A program made the position numbers and the translations under genes. A model generated the notes under the pieces. The model was not told the origin of the DNA. It was given only the letters and a program-made list of their open reading frames with translations, and did not search any database. Of a stretch of 62,000 nt of DNA, positions 1 to 32,349 are shown piece after piece (the stretch's first letter is position 1; every line of letters begins with the position of its first letter). This DNA comes from Symbiodinium natans (taxonomy: Eukaryota > Sar > Dinophyceae > Suessiales > Symbiodiniaceae), in NCBI GenBank assembly GCA_905221605.1, contig CAJNDS010000075.1, positions 27,501-89,500 on the forward strand. The letters run 5' to 3'.

Positions 1-1
1 T

Positions 2-640
2 GTCCCGAAGTCACTAGCGCGTGGGGAATTTAAGCAGAGCAAACCTCTAACAGACTTCCCGCTGGGACGGTGGAAAAAAGGCGGACATTACCCGGTCGAG
101 GCTAAGATTCGCCCCCTAAGGCATTGGCAACTTTCCTCCCACCCTCCTCCCCCCCCTCCCTATGATAAGCAGGCTCTCGAAGAGGCGGTGCGATATAATC
201 ATCCTAAAGCACAAGCAATGAAAGAGTGGGTTGCCGACCAGCTCTCTCACATCACCACGGTCGACATGGAGGAGGTTAATGATGTGCTCATCAAGGCGTC
301 TGAACGCTACTTCCCAAGAGCCCCTAAGCCCTCCTCCCCTCCCCTTAATGCGATGCACAGGGCAACCAAGCGCATGTGGGCTAGGTTGACGGCCTTGGAT
401 GAGGACTTAGCCAGCTCAACACTCTCCCGGGCAGATCACGAGATACTAGTGCAGGACCTCTCCATGTGGCACAAGCAGGCTGTCACAAGAGCACGTAGAC
501 AACGTCTAGCAGATTTCACCCACGAGGTAGACCAATCAACGCAAAATGGCAACTCCTATCAGGCCCATAAGACATTGCAGAAGCTTCGCCCCTGGCAGCC
601 GCAGCCCAAAACGCAGTTAGTCAACAAAGATGGCTATTGA
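2..640 (+). CDS. LINE A polyprotein, linker region before the reverse transcriptase (5'-partial)
   Basis: The frame is open from base 2 to a TGA at 638-640; no start codon is implied because the gene begins outside the window. The product is basic and helical, with a segment of the type that joins the endonuclease and the reverse transcriptase in LINE ORF2 proteins (for example RARRQRLADFTHEVDQ, then LVNKDGY just before the end). The sequence continues naturally in the next frame (LMDAEEELKLMQ), so the two frames were one protein before a single-base frame change around 635-642. No endonuclease motif is visible in this part. The assignment is inferred from position and continuity, not from a catalytic motif. 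Confidence 0.6.
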   Translation, partial: VPKSLARGEFKQSKPLTDFPLGRWKKGGHYPVEAKIRPLRHWQLSSHPPPPPPYDKQALEEAVRYNHPKAQAMKEWVADQLSHITTVDMEEVNDVLIKASERYFPRAPKPSSPPLNAMHRATKRMWARLTALDEDLASSTLSRADHEILVQDLSMWHKQAVTRARRQRLADFTHEVDQSTQNGNSYQAHKTLQKLRPWQPQPKTQLVNKDGY

Positions 641-3600
641 TGGATGCAGAAGAGGAACTCAAGCTCATGCAAAACCATGCCAAAGCAGTGTTCCAACGGC
701 ATGACAGACTACGATTTGAAGTCTGCAGCCTGCCCACGCTCTCAGCCCCCCTGCTTTCGAAGCACATCAGCTCCATCCGACCGCGCAAGGCTGTCCCTCA
801 GAACTCAGCGTCGGCAGCCGCGTGGAAGCTATGTTCCGACTCGGCCAGCGAGCACCTGGCAGCGTGCTGCAACGACCAAGCCCGCAAAGCTGAGCACAGC
901 TCGCTGGACTCGGCAGTGATTCTTTCTGCACAGCTGAAGGACACTGACCTCTGTTTTATCCCGAAGCCCAACAAGCCCCCAACCAAGCCCTCTAATCTTC
1001 GCCCACTTGGAATTATAAGACCTGACGGCAAGGGTCTGGCGGGGGCGTGCCGCGATCTGCTGGCTCCCTACACCTCTAGCTACCTGAGGTCTGTGCCACA
1101 GCTCGCTTACCAACCTCAAAGAGGACTTTCTGATGCTCTCTCCAGAGTCTCGCAGCATACCAGAGAGGTACGACAAATGTGCGCGCAGTCGAGGCTTAGC
1201 AGGCACTCCCAGCATGCTGGACACCGCAAACCAGAGCTAGCGGGAGGGATCTGCTTTGCGCTTGACTTATCACAGGCCTTCGACATGGTTCGCCGCCAGG
1301 ACCTCATGGACACTCTTCAAGACGCTGGGGTACCGTCAGACATCCAGGGATTAGTGGCATCACTGCATTCAAACAGCCGATACACGGTACGATCTCAGCA
1401 GACCTCATGCTCTGTTGAGTCCACAACAGGCATTAAGCAAGGGTGCAAACTAGCTCCAACCCTGTTTTCCTTGCTGACAGGAAAGCTATTTCGAGAACTC
1501 GCAGAGGTCGTAGGCTGGGATCGCGTGCTTCATTGCTTGACGGGCTACGCAGATGACTTGACTGTTCATCACACTGTCACCAGCTGGAGAGATTTGCTGC
1601 AAGCACACAACATGATAGCCGATCTTCTCCGCATTGTCAGAAAATACGGCTTTAAAGTGAACGCTGACAAGTGTCACATAATGGTTAAGCTAACAGGCAC
1701 TGCCTCATCCCGTGCACACAAACTCTTCAGTCACATTAGCCTAGACGCCCAGGGAGCACAACACCGCAGATGGCGCATTGGGAGCACAGAAGCCCAGGAA
1801 TCATTCCCGCAGTCCACATCCTTTAAGTACCTTGGCGTGTATGTTTCCTATGGTAACCAGGAAAAAGCGACGCTAGATTTCAGATTGCAAGAGGGCAATG
1901 CCAAGTTGCAACAGGTCCGACGATATGTGCACAACCGCAGACTCTCAGGTCCGAAAAGCAGACTGAAGATTTGGCACACAACAGTCTGGGCGACGGTCTC
2001 GGCGGGTCTAGTGGACATAGGGCTCACGACGGAGACAGCGCAACAACTGCGAAGGTGGCACGCCAGAAAAATCAGGGCGGTCCTCAACAAACCCGTCCAT
2101 CTTACGGGCATATCGACGCATCACCTGTATGCAGCTTACGGCATCAAGGATCCCGTCCAACTGCTGCTGGAGCGCCAGAGCAACAGAGTCAGATCGCTCA
2201 GAACCAGACAGGGAGCCCAAACCAGGCCTGAAGCACTGCGTGAGGCTTCGAGAGATGCACAGCATCCACACGGCCATCAAGACGCTGCACTGCTCCCCAA
2301 TGCTCTTCAATACGCTCAAGAGGTTCTTGCAGAGTATGAGACCCTACTAGCAGCAACCCCAGAGGATGAAGAACCTAGACATTGCTGCAGGCACTGCTCT
2401 TTTCAGACTACCACTGAGCAAGGACTACACATACACGAGGCCAAAATGCACAAGGACAAGTTGGATCGGTACATCCCGCCTGACTTTTTGCCAGAGCATT
2501 CGAAGGATGGCTTGCCTACTTGTGCAGCGTGTCACAAAAACTTCACCCTCTGGAAAGGACTGAAAGATCATCTTCTGTCCGGAGCCTGCAGAGAGCCGGC
2601 AGCCCTGCGAAGCATAGACGCTCAGCGCCATGCAGCGAGCGCAGCAGCAGGTCAGACTGACCCAGTGCATCCATGGTCACGGGAACACCTCACCAGCACA
2701 GCCGGCACGCATACCGTCACGCAGCTAGCCAGGCAGCCAGCTTCTAAGCGCCTTGTAGATCATTGCGTGCTCTGTGGCTTCTGGACGCCTGATCACACCA
2801 AGGTCAAGTCGCACTTGCATCAGGAGCATCGCAGAATTTGGGATGCCCTTCAGGACCGAACTACGACACAATGTCAAAAGCTCGGGACAGAGATCCTCAA
2901 AGTCAGACCTTGCCCCTTCTGCAGCAAACCTGTCACAGATAGGCGTAAGCATCCAGTGCAGTGCGGAGTTTTGTTTCAGATCCTGCTAGGAGATTCCGTG
3001 TTGCGGATCAACAGGACCACCGCTGGCCCCCTGCAATCATTCTTCAGAGCAGCCGCTCCTGCCACCCCGGCTTCCTCTCTCTTTCCTCCTCTCTCATCTC
3101 CTAGCTCGCTCGGTCCCAGCAGTCCAGCTGCCTTGCAGCCAGAGCTACAGAGCGATCCTTCTCATGCCTTTTGCCTCTCTTCTTCTTCCTCTTCTCTGGC
3201 AGCCCTAGCACTCAAGAACACTTCTAACTACTGCTATGTCAATGCAACCATACAGGCTCTGCTGGCCACTACCATTCTAGATCCTTCATTGCGGTCACTG
3301 CAAGCTCTAATGAGCCTCATCTCTTCCTCAGCACAGTCTCGTGATGCCACCCCCCTTAACCTCATCAACTCCTTCCCGCTTAGGAGCCTACTACCCAGAT
3401 GGCGATTTGATGGCACGCAGCAAGACTCGGCAGAATTCTTGCAAGGCTTTTTGACGGCTGCTTCCGATCTGCCCCTGACGCGACGGTGGGCAGCCGTTGA
3501 TCTAACCACAGGAAGATTGGCGGTGGAAGGAGGACCCCTTGTCATGCTCATGCAACACTCAGAAAGCAAGCCACTGCAGTTCCTAATTGACGAATGGGCT

Positions 3601-3981
3601 TCGGTACCCCCAAACACCACACTGCTAGGGCAGCAGAAACACGCTATTTTCACAGTGGCCAGATTCACAGGCTCGGGCAAAAACCACCTCCCCATCACGT
3701 CCTACAGCCAAGAACTCCGGGTTCCTGTACTGTATGAGGGCTCCATACGCATGGAACGGGCATACGTGCAGTCCTGCGTATTTCACATTGGCTCTACCCC
3801 GCACAGCGGACATTACCGCGCAATTTGGAGGTCAACACCGACATCGGAGTGGCGTTCGACGGACGACCACCGGCGATCACTGAAGGCAACGGACTCAGAT
3901 CAAAGACAAGTCCGTCATGGTTCATACATCTTCTTTTTGACATTCCCTGAAGCATCAAGTGACGATGCAGTGATCCTCTGA
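637..3981 (+). CDS. LINE A reverse transcriptase with zinc knuckles and a C-terminal ubiquitin-specific protease domain
   Basis: Residues are counted from the codon at 637. The reverse transcriptase copies element RNA at the insertion site. It shows LRPLGI (about 122-127), the first catalytic Asp in FALDLSQAFD (Asp210), GIKQGCKLAPTLFS, and the core YADD (304-307). Four Cys/His clusters follow at about 582-604, 629-651, 711-732 and 759-776, likely nucleic-acid-binding zinc fingers. A Ser-rich linker leads to a cysteine protease of the USP (C19) type: Cys box NTSNYCYVNATIQALL with Cys866, QQDSAEFLQGF, His box HSGHYRAIW with His1059, then a DD pair and YIFFLTF at the end, as in USPs. All expected catalytic positions are present. 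A USP domain in a LINE protein is unusual and no neighbouring host gene explains it. There is no stop between the domains, so this is a real fusion in the element and not an assembly of two ORFs. Confidence 0.85.
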   Translation: MMDAEEELKLMQNHAKAVFQRHDRLRFEVCSLPTLSAPLLSKHISSIRPRKAVPQNSASAAAWKLCSDSASEHLAACCNDQARKAEHSSLDSAVILSAQLKDTDLCFIPKPNKPPTKPSNLRPLGIIRPDGKGLAGACRDLLAPYTSSYLRSVPQLAYQPQRGLSDALSRVSQHTREVRQMCAQSRLSRHSQHAGHRKPELAGGICFALDLSQAFDMVRRQDLMDTLQDAGVPSDIQGLVASLHSNSRYTVRSQQTSCSVESTTGIKQGCKLAPTLFSLLTGKLFRELAEVVGWDRVLHCLTGYADDLTVHHTVTSWRDLLQAHNMIADLLRIVRKYGFKVNADKCHIMVKLTGTASSRAHKLFSHISLDAQGAQHRRWRIGSTEAQESFPQSTSFKYLGVYVSYGNQEKATLDFRLQEGNAKLQQVRRYVHNRRLSGPKSRLKIWHTTVWATVSAGLVDIGLTTETAQQLRRWHARKIRAVLNKPVHLTGISTHHLYAAYGIKDPVQLLLERQSNRVRSLRTRQGAQTRPEALREASRDAQHPHGHQDAALLPNALQYAQEVLAEYETLLAATPEDEEPRHCCRHCSFQTTTEQGLHIHEAKMHKDKLDRYIPPDFLPEHSKDGLPTCAACHKNFTLWKGLKDHLLSGACREPAALRSIDAQRHAASAAAGQTDPVHPWSREHLTSTAGTHTVTQLARQPASKRLVDHCVLCGFWTPDHTKVKSHLHQEHRRIWDALQDRTTTQCQKLGTEILKVRPCPFCSKPVTDRRKHPVQCGVLFQILLGDSVLRINRTTAGPLQSFFRAAAPATPASSLFPPLSSPSSLGPSSPAALQPELQSDPSHAFCLSSSSSSLAALALKNTSNYCYVNATIQALLATTILDPSLRSLQALMSLISSSAQSRDATPLNLINSFPLRSLLPRWRFDGTQQDSAEFLQGFLTAASDLPLTRRWAAVDLTTGRLAVEGGPLVMLMQHSESKPLQFLIDEWASVPPNTTLLGQQKHAIFTVARFTGSGKNHLPITSYSQELRVPVLYEGSIRMERAYVQSCVFHIGSTPHSGHYRAIWRSTPTSEWRSTDDHRRSLKATDSDQRQVRHGSYIFFLTFPEASSDDAVIL

Positions 3982-4029
3982 GCATCACTCTCGCCGCAGA
4001 TTGCTGAATCAAAGACAGCTTCTTAGTGA

Positions 4030-4142
4030 GCTTTTTGGTAGGTTTTGGGGTTTCTGGGGTCTTGGGGTTTTTGGGGTTTTTGGGGTTTTTGGGTTTGTGG
4101 TTTTGGTTTTAGGGTTTTTGGGTTTAGGGTTTAGGGTTTGGG
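4030..4142 (+). repeat. G/T-rich telomere-like tract
   Basis: A run of GGGGTTTTTGGGGTT-like units that turns into TTTAGGGTTTAGGG near 4118-4138. It resembles degenerate plant-type telomere repeat (TTTAGGG). It lies within the 3' region of LINE A, just after the stop codon. Confidence 0.7.
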
Positions 4143-4155
4143 GGTACAGTGCAGC

Positions 4156-4290
4156 TGCCCAGGCCCAAGGTCCCAATCCAGCAGCCGGGCTGGCAGGACT
4201 CCCAGGTGCACATGTGCAAGATGCCCAGGTCCAAGATCTCAATCCAGCAGCCAGGCTGGCAGGACTCCCAGGTCAGGTGCACAGGCAGCT
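4156..4290 (+). repeat. Tandem repeat with 66-bp period
   Basis: Two copies start at 4156 and 4222 (TGCCCAGGCCCAAGGTCCC and TGCCCAGGTCCAAGATCTC), each running through a CAGCAGCC-GGCTGGCAGGACTCCCAGG block. A degraded third unit follows to about 4340. No coding role is evident. Confidence 0.75.
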
Positions 4291-5487
4291 ATGCCAGTAG
4301 GACTGCCAGGTGCGCAAGTGCAAAGTGCTCAGGTCCACAGACAGTGGAAAGGCAGTTGCTGAAATCTTTCAGTGGCAGGCCGTCGTGACATGAACTGCAC
4401 TGCAGTTCATCTCAGCGGGCACAGCCTGCGCTACAGCAATACGAGCGCCACACCTTCAGACCAGCCAGCTCGCGGAACAAACAGCAACTGTTATGCTTTC
4501 ATCAGGCTTGCCAGCACCTTACTTCTGCAAGCTGCCTTACCCTGCGCTTGAAAGAACCCTACGTCTGAATCAGGAAGCAGAGCTCAAGTCACGCTGCTTT
4601 TGCCTTGGAAGCTGGCCCAACTAAATACAGACATCGCCAATCACACAAGGGTGCACCTACGGGTGCCGGACTCTTTCTTGAGAAGAGGAGCAGTTCCAGG
4701 CAAGCAGCCGCGCAGAGATCCCAAACGGTAACGGTGTATTAACCCCACTCATTGTAGAAGGGATTGTGGCTGGCCTCAGCCGTTCCTGTTGCAATAAAGC
4801 ATGAGGTGCGGATGCCGGAATTGCCGCATTGAGCGGTTTACCCCGGTGGACCGCCGGCTGAGTCCGCGAGACTCGGAGCAGCACATCCTTCCACGCACAT
4901 AAGGATGGGATTTGGGGTCTGCGTGCGCAATGCTCTGCTTCCTTTGCTACGAAGCGGAACTCGCAGAGCTGGAAAACTGCTCACCCTGCATCAACGAACT
5001 TATACCGTAAAGAGTTGAATCGCCTTCCCCTGCATCCCAAGGTGACATCAGCGTGTTGCCCTCCCGGCAGCAAGCCCGCTGCCCGAAGCTCCACATAAAT
5101 GTGTTATTCCAAGCCAGCTGATCCTCCTACGATCCTCTGCCTTTCTGCAAAGTGATCCATGTGGGACGCCACTAGATGGACACTATGGGCGACGGCCAAC
5201 AGGTACGACCCAATTGCAGATCGGTGCGTGTTTGCTGGACGCAGTGAAACACATTAGGACGACGGGGAGAAGACATTTTCACATCTGAGCGCTAAGCTAC
5301 ACCTCGTCTGACATTAGCTAGCTAGCTCTGTCTTTGCGATCCCAAATCCTGTAAAGTCTCACCTTTCTGTTCAGTATTGAATTCAGTTTCACCTCTCCTA
5401 ACCATTAGCTCCAACCCAATTTTCGGTGCTCAGACGGTGCAAATCGCCCGCAATGAGCAGAGCCCGCTCGCTCAGCGTTCAATAAAA

Positions 5488-6036
<549 letters not shown>

Positions 6037-6716
6037 GCCAGGCACCAGCCGGCACCGGCCGCCCAAAAACTGGGTTAAGTCCCCTTTATGTCGTCTTCTT
6101 AAACAAGCTTGGGTCTCTCCTGCTGTGCTTTTGTTATTGCATTGGACGAACTTGACTCCAGTCCACTGACTAAGTGGAGTCTGGGTAGTGCGGGTGGGGG
6201 GGGACCAAGCAGATCAGAACTATACAATGTGCTGTAGTTTGTTACCCTCATGTGCAGTGTCGTATTGCTTTCTCTACGTCAATTGTTTAGCGGCGCTCAA
6301 AGGCCCTAAATAGTGGCGTAACTCCATCGAAGGAAGGCGGTGTGTCTCGAGTGCCAGTGACAACAGTCGTGGATGGCCGTGGAGTGAGTGCTTCAGTGTG
6401 ATAATTCACTTGTGCAGCTGGCGTGATGTAATGACGATGACAGCGAGCCGTGCCCACACGAACGAATTCAACGTACACCAAGGCTGCAAAATTTGAGCAA
6501 AAGCTGAGGGGAGCAAGGTGTCCATGTCAAAAGAAAGCAAAATTTCCAGTTCAAAAACATAGCATTAGGTACCCCCGGTGCGATGTTGTGGGGTGTCGGT
6601 TTCTTTTTGGGTAGTGTGGCCACACCTGCGGAGAGGAGATTCTCGACGGGAATTTGTAGGACCACGAAGATCACGAACCTGTTGGCTCAGTGGGACAAAC
6701 TTATGCGTGTTTTTTC

Positions 6717-6745
<29 letters not shown>
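6717..6745 (+). repeat. (GT)n microsatellite
   Basis: About 28 bases of GT with a final GC variant. Similar GT runs recur in CDPK introns. Confidence 0.9.
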
Positions 6746-6747
<2 letters not shown>

Positions 6748-9045
6748 TTTTTTGCTAGGCTTTTGACGCATGGTATCGTGCCTCGGACATTGAACTTCAC
6801 GTGGCCCCAGGACCGATTTTTCCGAACAACGTTTTGAATTGAAACCTTGATGTTCGTGGGAACTTCGGCTCTGATCAATGCGTGTTCTCATCAGCTTGGA
6901 ATGTTTTGCTAGATTTTGCCTTTGACTCAGCATAGGCACGCTTGCACTAAACAGACTAAAATTGTGTTTGGTTGAGTTCTCTGGAAAGCTCAGTGTATAC
7001 AAGTATTGCGAAAAGATCAGCAAGATATACAAGTGCAGCAGCCTACCGATGTAAGACTCACAATGGAAGGTTTCTGCTAAATTGGTTTTCCGCTTGTGAC
7101 CGACAGCCTTCAGTGAGCCATGGGTGCTTGTGGCCACAAGCCGGTGGAGCTGACAAAGTGCATTTCGTCTTGCAGCTGTCGACCTGCTTGCGAATTAGAA
7201 AAGCCAGCTGCGGCCTCCAACTATGAAAATTCCAAGTTTTAGACCCAGATTCACACCATGTCTCCCACGCTTTCAATGTTCAATGCGATTTGCATCTCTG
7301 ACATTGCCAGTGTGGCGACGACGAAAGCGAAGAGGAGACCGCATCAGACTCGCAGGCATGGGTCGGTCTGGATGCTCCGAAACTCCTACTTGGTGGAAGC
7401 TAAAGGCGTTATGGTTGGTTGCGGGGTTGATGTCCGGACTTGGTGAAATCAGACCATGACTGCCAAAGCTGTGAGGCACTTGCAATTGTCAGGTCTGTCC
7501 TGATCAAGGATTATAAGGGCTTGCACAGTCTTTGACTTTTCCCTTTGCAGGGCAGCGACTCCGAGACTTCCAGCTTGGCGGTGGAAAGCAGCTTGGCACT
7601 ATATCACTGCTTCCTTCTTCCAAATGCACACTTCCACCAAGCAAACATGTCCTTCCCACAGCAACCCAAGGAAAAGAAACCTTTTGACTTCTGCCCTGAC
7701 GATGCTGCTTAGGTGGGGAGTCTGCCAGCTGTTGCGCCAGGCACGCAAAAACAAATTGTCCCTGTCAACAGCTTCTTTTATTGTTGTCAGTAGGCTATTT
7801 TGTTTCAGCTGGCCAGCACTTTTGAATCGTTTGAGTGAGCAGCACGGCTTGCTGCCAGGTACTGCAACCCGTTTGGCTGTGGCGACGGCCATCATCGGGT
7901 GCACCGAGCAGAGAAGTGCAGCCTGAAACCCGATAAGCCGCAAACAAGCCCTGACTTGTGACAGCCGAACCAGGTATGCTGCGAAAACCCGGAAATCCAA
8001 CGTGTGGGCTGTTGAGGGGTTTCGTTTTGAGGTGCAGAGATTCTGCCCTGGGGTCAACCGGAGGATGTTCCGACTTGGGGCTTAGGATTTTTAAGTTCAA
8101 GTAAATCCTGTTGGAATCCGTGTCGGAGCCCCAAGCTCAAACCCGACGGTTCCTCGCAAAAGCAAGCTGCCCGAGGGCCTCAGCAGAGAACGTTTTCCCT
8201 GGACTTTGAACCCCAGTCTGCAAACCCAGAAAACTCGAAAGCAAAACCTTCTTCAACATTCAGACGCACGCTTACCTGCCAGGGGCACCGGGGTCGAGGT
8301 CCGACTCAGAAAGCCAGGGCCCTTGGCCTTCGCTGTCTTCCGGCACCAGCTTTTGAGCAGTTTTTTTATGCATTTTAGGCATGGAAAACTGCACTCACGA
8401 TTCGTGGAGCCAGTCAGGGCTTTGTTCTCGTGCGGACACAAGCCCGAGACTCTCTAGACTCCTTAAACGCGGAGGTCTTTTTCGTGGAGAATTCTGGCAA
8501 GGTGGCACATCCCAGCTTGTTGCATGTTCGGGCTAATGTGTCAGCATTCACCGGCGTTTAGATGGGCTCATTACCGGTTCACAAGCAACAGTTGCAGACC
8601 TTAGAGTGCCTTTTTGCTGATGACGAAAAGAGACGCACATCCCAAAACCGGTACGAGAATCCCACGATGTGCAGGTTTCTCCTTTTCTGATCAGGATGTG
8701 CGGGACTACTTTGAGTTCGATGAGCAGCACGGTCCCTATCGTTGCATCGGCAGCTGAAGCGGAAACGACAGGTTGGAGATCCTATCCTCATTTACAGTAG
8801 GCTCGGCTGACCTCGACCGCCGTGGTCCATGGACCCTGCAACACATTAAGCTCCTGAACCTCAACACCAACCTCTAAGCCTCTAAGCCTCATACCCAAAG
8901 GACTCTAAGCGCAGAAACTTTCTCTCGGGGAAGCCATGAGAAGCCTACGGTTTTGCAGTTTTTCTTTGCCTGCTGACAACACATCGTCTCGCAATGTCTT
9001 GCCTCGCTTCCGATCGTCCCAGTTCCTCGGAGCATCCATGCATCC

Positions 9046-9156
9046 ATGGTCGAATGATGATGACGCCTCTGTCACCAGCTCATCCGTTTCGCAGAGCTTC
9101 CATGGTCGACCGATGATCACGTCCTTGTCACCGGCTCATCCGTTGCGCAGAGCGTC
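9046..9156 (+). repeat. 55-bp tandem duplication
   Basis: Two copies start with CATGGTCGA at 9046 and 9101. Both share GTCACCAGCTCATCCG or a close variant, followed by GCAGAGC. Degenerate pieces with GCATCCATGCCC recur to about 9620. No coding or regulatory role can be inferred. Confidence 0.75.
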
Positions 9157-9936
9157 CACGCCTCACGATGCTTGTGTTCATGTGGCCGGTGCATGCACGT
9201 CGCCAGTGCATCCATGCCCACGCGATGATACGTGCGCCGGCGAGACCCTGGCGACATCGGTAAATTGCACTGTTTCGTGTGGTTCGCATATCGAAAACAT
9301 ATGAAAGCATCATGCTGTCAGAGTTTTCGCTGGTTGTGACTTTCCCTGTGGGAACCACTCGAACGTCTCGGTTTTGTAGTTTTTTCACTCTCTGACAACA
9401 CGGTGTTGTTCTTGCTTTTGATTCAATGCGCCCATGTTCTCATGGACGCCAGCATCAATGCCTGCACGTTTTTTTGCCCGTGCGTGTGAATGGCCAAAAC
9501 ATCTATGCCCGTGTTTACGTGCATGTTGCCCGTGCGTGTGGTTGACCAGAGCATTCATGCCCGCACGGTGGTTGGGTCATACCATTGCGTGCGAAATCAG
9601 AGCATCCATGCCCGCAGGATGATAACGTTGACCAACACGTATTTAGGCGAGAGCTGAGGCTCAGGTTCCAGAGCTTTCTGGTCTTCAGGGTCTGAGGCTC
9701 CTGCACCTTGACAACCAGTGCAAACACCTTGACCTGAACGCATCCACATGCCCAAAACCTAGGGCACAGCACATTTAATTTGGGCCTGTTGTTTTTGGAG
9801 TTTCCGGTTGCCAAACCTCTCCCAAATAACGTATCCGAAGCCACGAAAGTACGTTGTCTGCTGTTGAAAATTCGGGGTCTTTAGGGTATGAAGCCCCGGC
9901 CTCAAACGAACGCTGAAGCCCTACGTTGCGTCCCAG

Positions 9937-30855
<20,919 letters not shown>

Positions 30856-32349
30856 GGGCTCAGTGAATCCGAGGTCCGGACGTAGGGCCCCATCTTCACG
30901 ACCTTCACACCCCTCCACCTTGCACCGTCATTGGCACGCATTGCACCCTACTTGGAAGTTCACGGGTAGTCGACTCAACAACCGCTGCAAACCTGCCTTG
31001 ATGTGGAGGTTTATCGAGATGATGAGGACGTAGTTCCTGAGTCGGAGACTTAGCCTGTGTATGCCTGTGTCTGCTTTCAGTATCGGATTCAAACTTGTCA
31101 TTGCCCGCCCTGGAAGGTGTTCAAGTTTGCAAGCCCAGAGTAAGCATCAGATCATCAGAATAAGTGTGTGGGGAAAGTCGAGGAGAAGTGCGTTGTGACA
31201 AGCATTGGGTGTTCCAGGTGCTGCGGAGTTTAGGGTCTTTTGTCTTTGGGATGTGGATGTAGGGTCGGATCGTACTTAAAAAATTCTCTTTTCACGGAAG
31301 CATCTTTTTCCATTCTGTTCCGTTTGGACTGACTTTGCTACTCGTTCGGTCTATTGCACATGCTTTTTGGCTCGGGTTTCGGCAAGGTTTCTGGAGTTTG
31401 AGCCTCCGAGGCAGTGACAAGAAGCCCAACGGCGTTTCTGTCACGCTCGGCCAGGGCCTTTGAGCCGTGTGGCTGTCTATCCAAAAACCCAGTGAGTTTG
31501 AGACAGCGCGAATAGGAGCAAGCTACTGGTTCTGCAGTTAAGCTACTTGGAGCCCAGGTACATACGAGACCTCGAGCTGAGACATGCAGTTCTTTGCTGC
31601 ACAGATCGATGGCGCTCGGCAATAGAAGCCTAGTACAGATTTGAAGGTGGAGCTGCAGTCTCTCCGTCAGCTTAGAAGCCCCAAGGCGGGCAGCAGCCAC
31701 AACCCTAAGCGTATATTGTCCACTCGGAGCATCGCCAGAGGGCTCCCTGCTGACGGAGGCACGCCACTCTGCCCGGTCGAAGATTTGAAGCGACATGGGC
31801 AAGCTCCTGGCCTTGAATTTGTAGGGCAAAAGACTTAGGATGTAGCCAACCTGCCAGAGTAGATGTTTGGTTCCTTCTAGTCTCTTTTGAAGCTCGGTTG
31901 CTTGCCGGTGTCTGCCAGCGTGGCCGATGTTTCACAAGGGCTCTGCCTGTAAAGATCCTTAATGGAAACGGAAAAGCAGCGAAACTCCCGTGCCCATGAG
32001 CTTCAATCCAGCGGCGAACGCGGCAACCTGGAACCTTTCAAACAGCGACCCTCTGCTTGAGTGTAAGGCGCAGGCTCAGGGCCATCTCCAAAAAGCGTCT
32101 ACTGTACAGGATATGGTTCAGGGTGCTGGAGGATTCTCCGAATCCGAAGCCAAGCCTAAGTTGCAGAGCTTGGGTGTTTCTCGGTGTTTCTTCCCAACTG
32201 CCCCAGTACATGAACCCCTAATCAAAGAGACCTCCCCGGCCAAACGGCAGACAGACATTTGACACAAGCCTCTGACCCAATGGAACCAAGAGCTCTGGCA
32301 ATGTCCAGAACAAGTGATATTTGGTGGCCTCCGAGCAGAACGTGGCAGA
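30856..32349. other. Intergenic region between the CDPK and the aspartic protease
   Basis: No supported gene. A 163-codon minus-strand frame (31338-31829) has no recognisable domain and is probably chance. The region should hold the CDPK 3' end and the protease promoter, but I see no clear regulatory motif. Confidence 0.5.

Larger units (their letters stand above)
1..5487 (+). mobile_element. LINE A: non-LTR retrotransposon, 5'-truncated by the window edge
   Basis: This is the 3' part of a LINE-type retrotransposon. The reading frame is open from base 2, so the missing 5' part (probably an endonuclease domain) lies outside the window. Visible parts are the linker before the reverse transcriptase, the reverse transcriptase itself, four zinc-knuckle-like Cys/His clusters, a ubiquitin-specific protease domain, and about 1.5 kb of 3' non-coding DNA. 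The 3' end is placed at AATAAAA (5481-5487), where (TAG)n starts abruptly. No LTRs or integrase are seen. One frame shift near 637 suggests that this copy is decayed or uses frameshifting. Confidence is high that it is a LINE, moderate for the exact 3' end. Confidence 0.85.
3982..5487 (+). other. 3' non-coding region of LINE A
   Basis: About 1.5 kb without a convincing reading frame. It contains a G/T-rich telomere-like tract (4030-4142), a 66-bp tandem repeat (4156-4290) and otherwise unremarkable unique sequence. It ends with AATAAAA directly in front of (TAG)n. I see no second gene here. Confidence 0.5.
6037..9936. other. Intergenic or 5' intronic DNA upstream of the CDPK kinase exons
   Basis: No reading frame here shows a recognisable domain. 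The stretch holds a short (GT)n run, a 55-bp tandem repeat near 9.05-9.16 kb and many GCATCCATGCCC-like words between 9.0 and 9.6 kb. The N-terminal exon(s) of the CDPK, before the glycine-rich loop, should lie here or further upstream, but I could not identify them. Confidence 0.4.

Noticed and set aside
7599-8057. 152-codon minus-strand frame
   Set aside because: No domain, no exon-like boundaries and no homologous motif; chance frame.
31338-31829. 163-codon minus-strand frame between the CDPK and the protease
   Set aside because: No recognisable domain and it would be the only minus-strand gene; composition does not differ from its surroundings.
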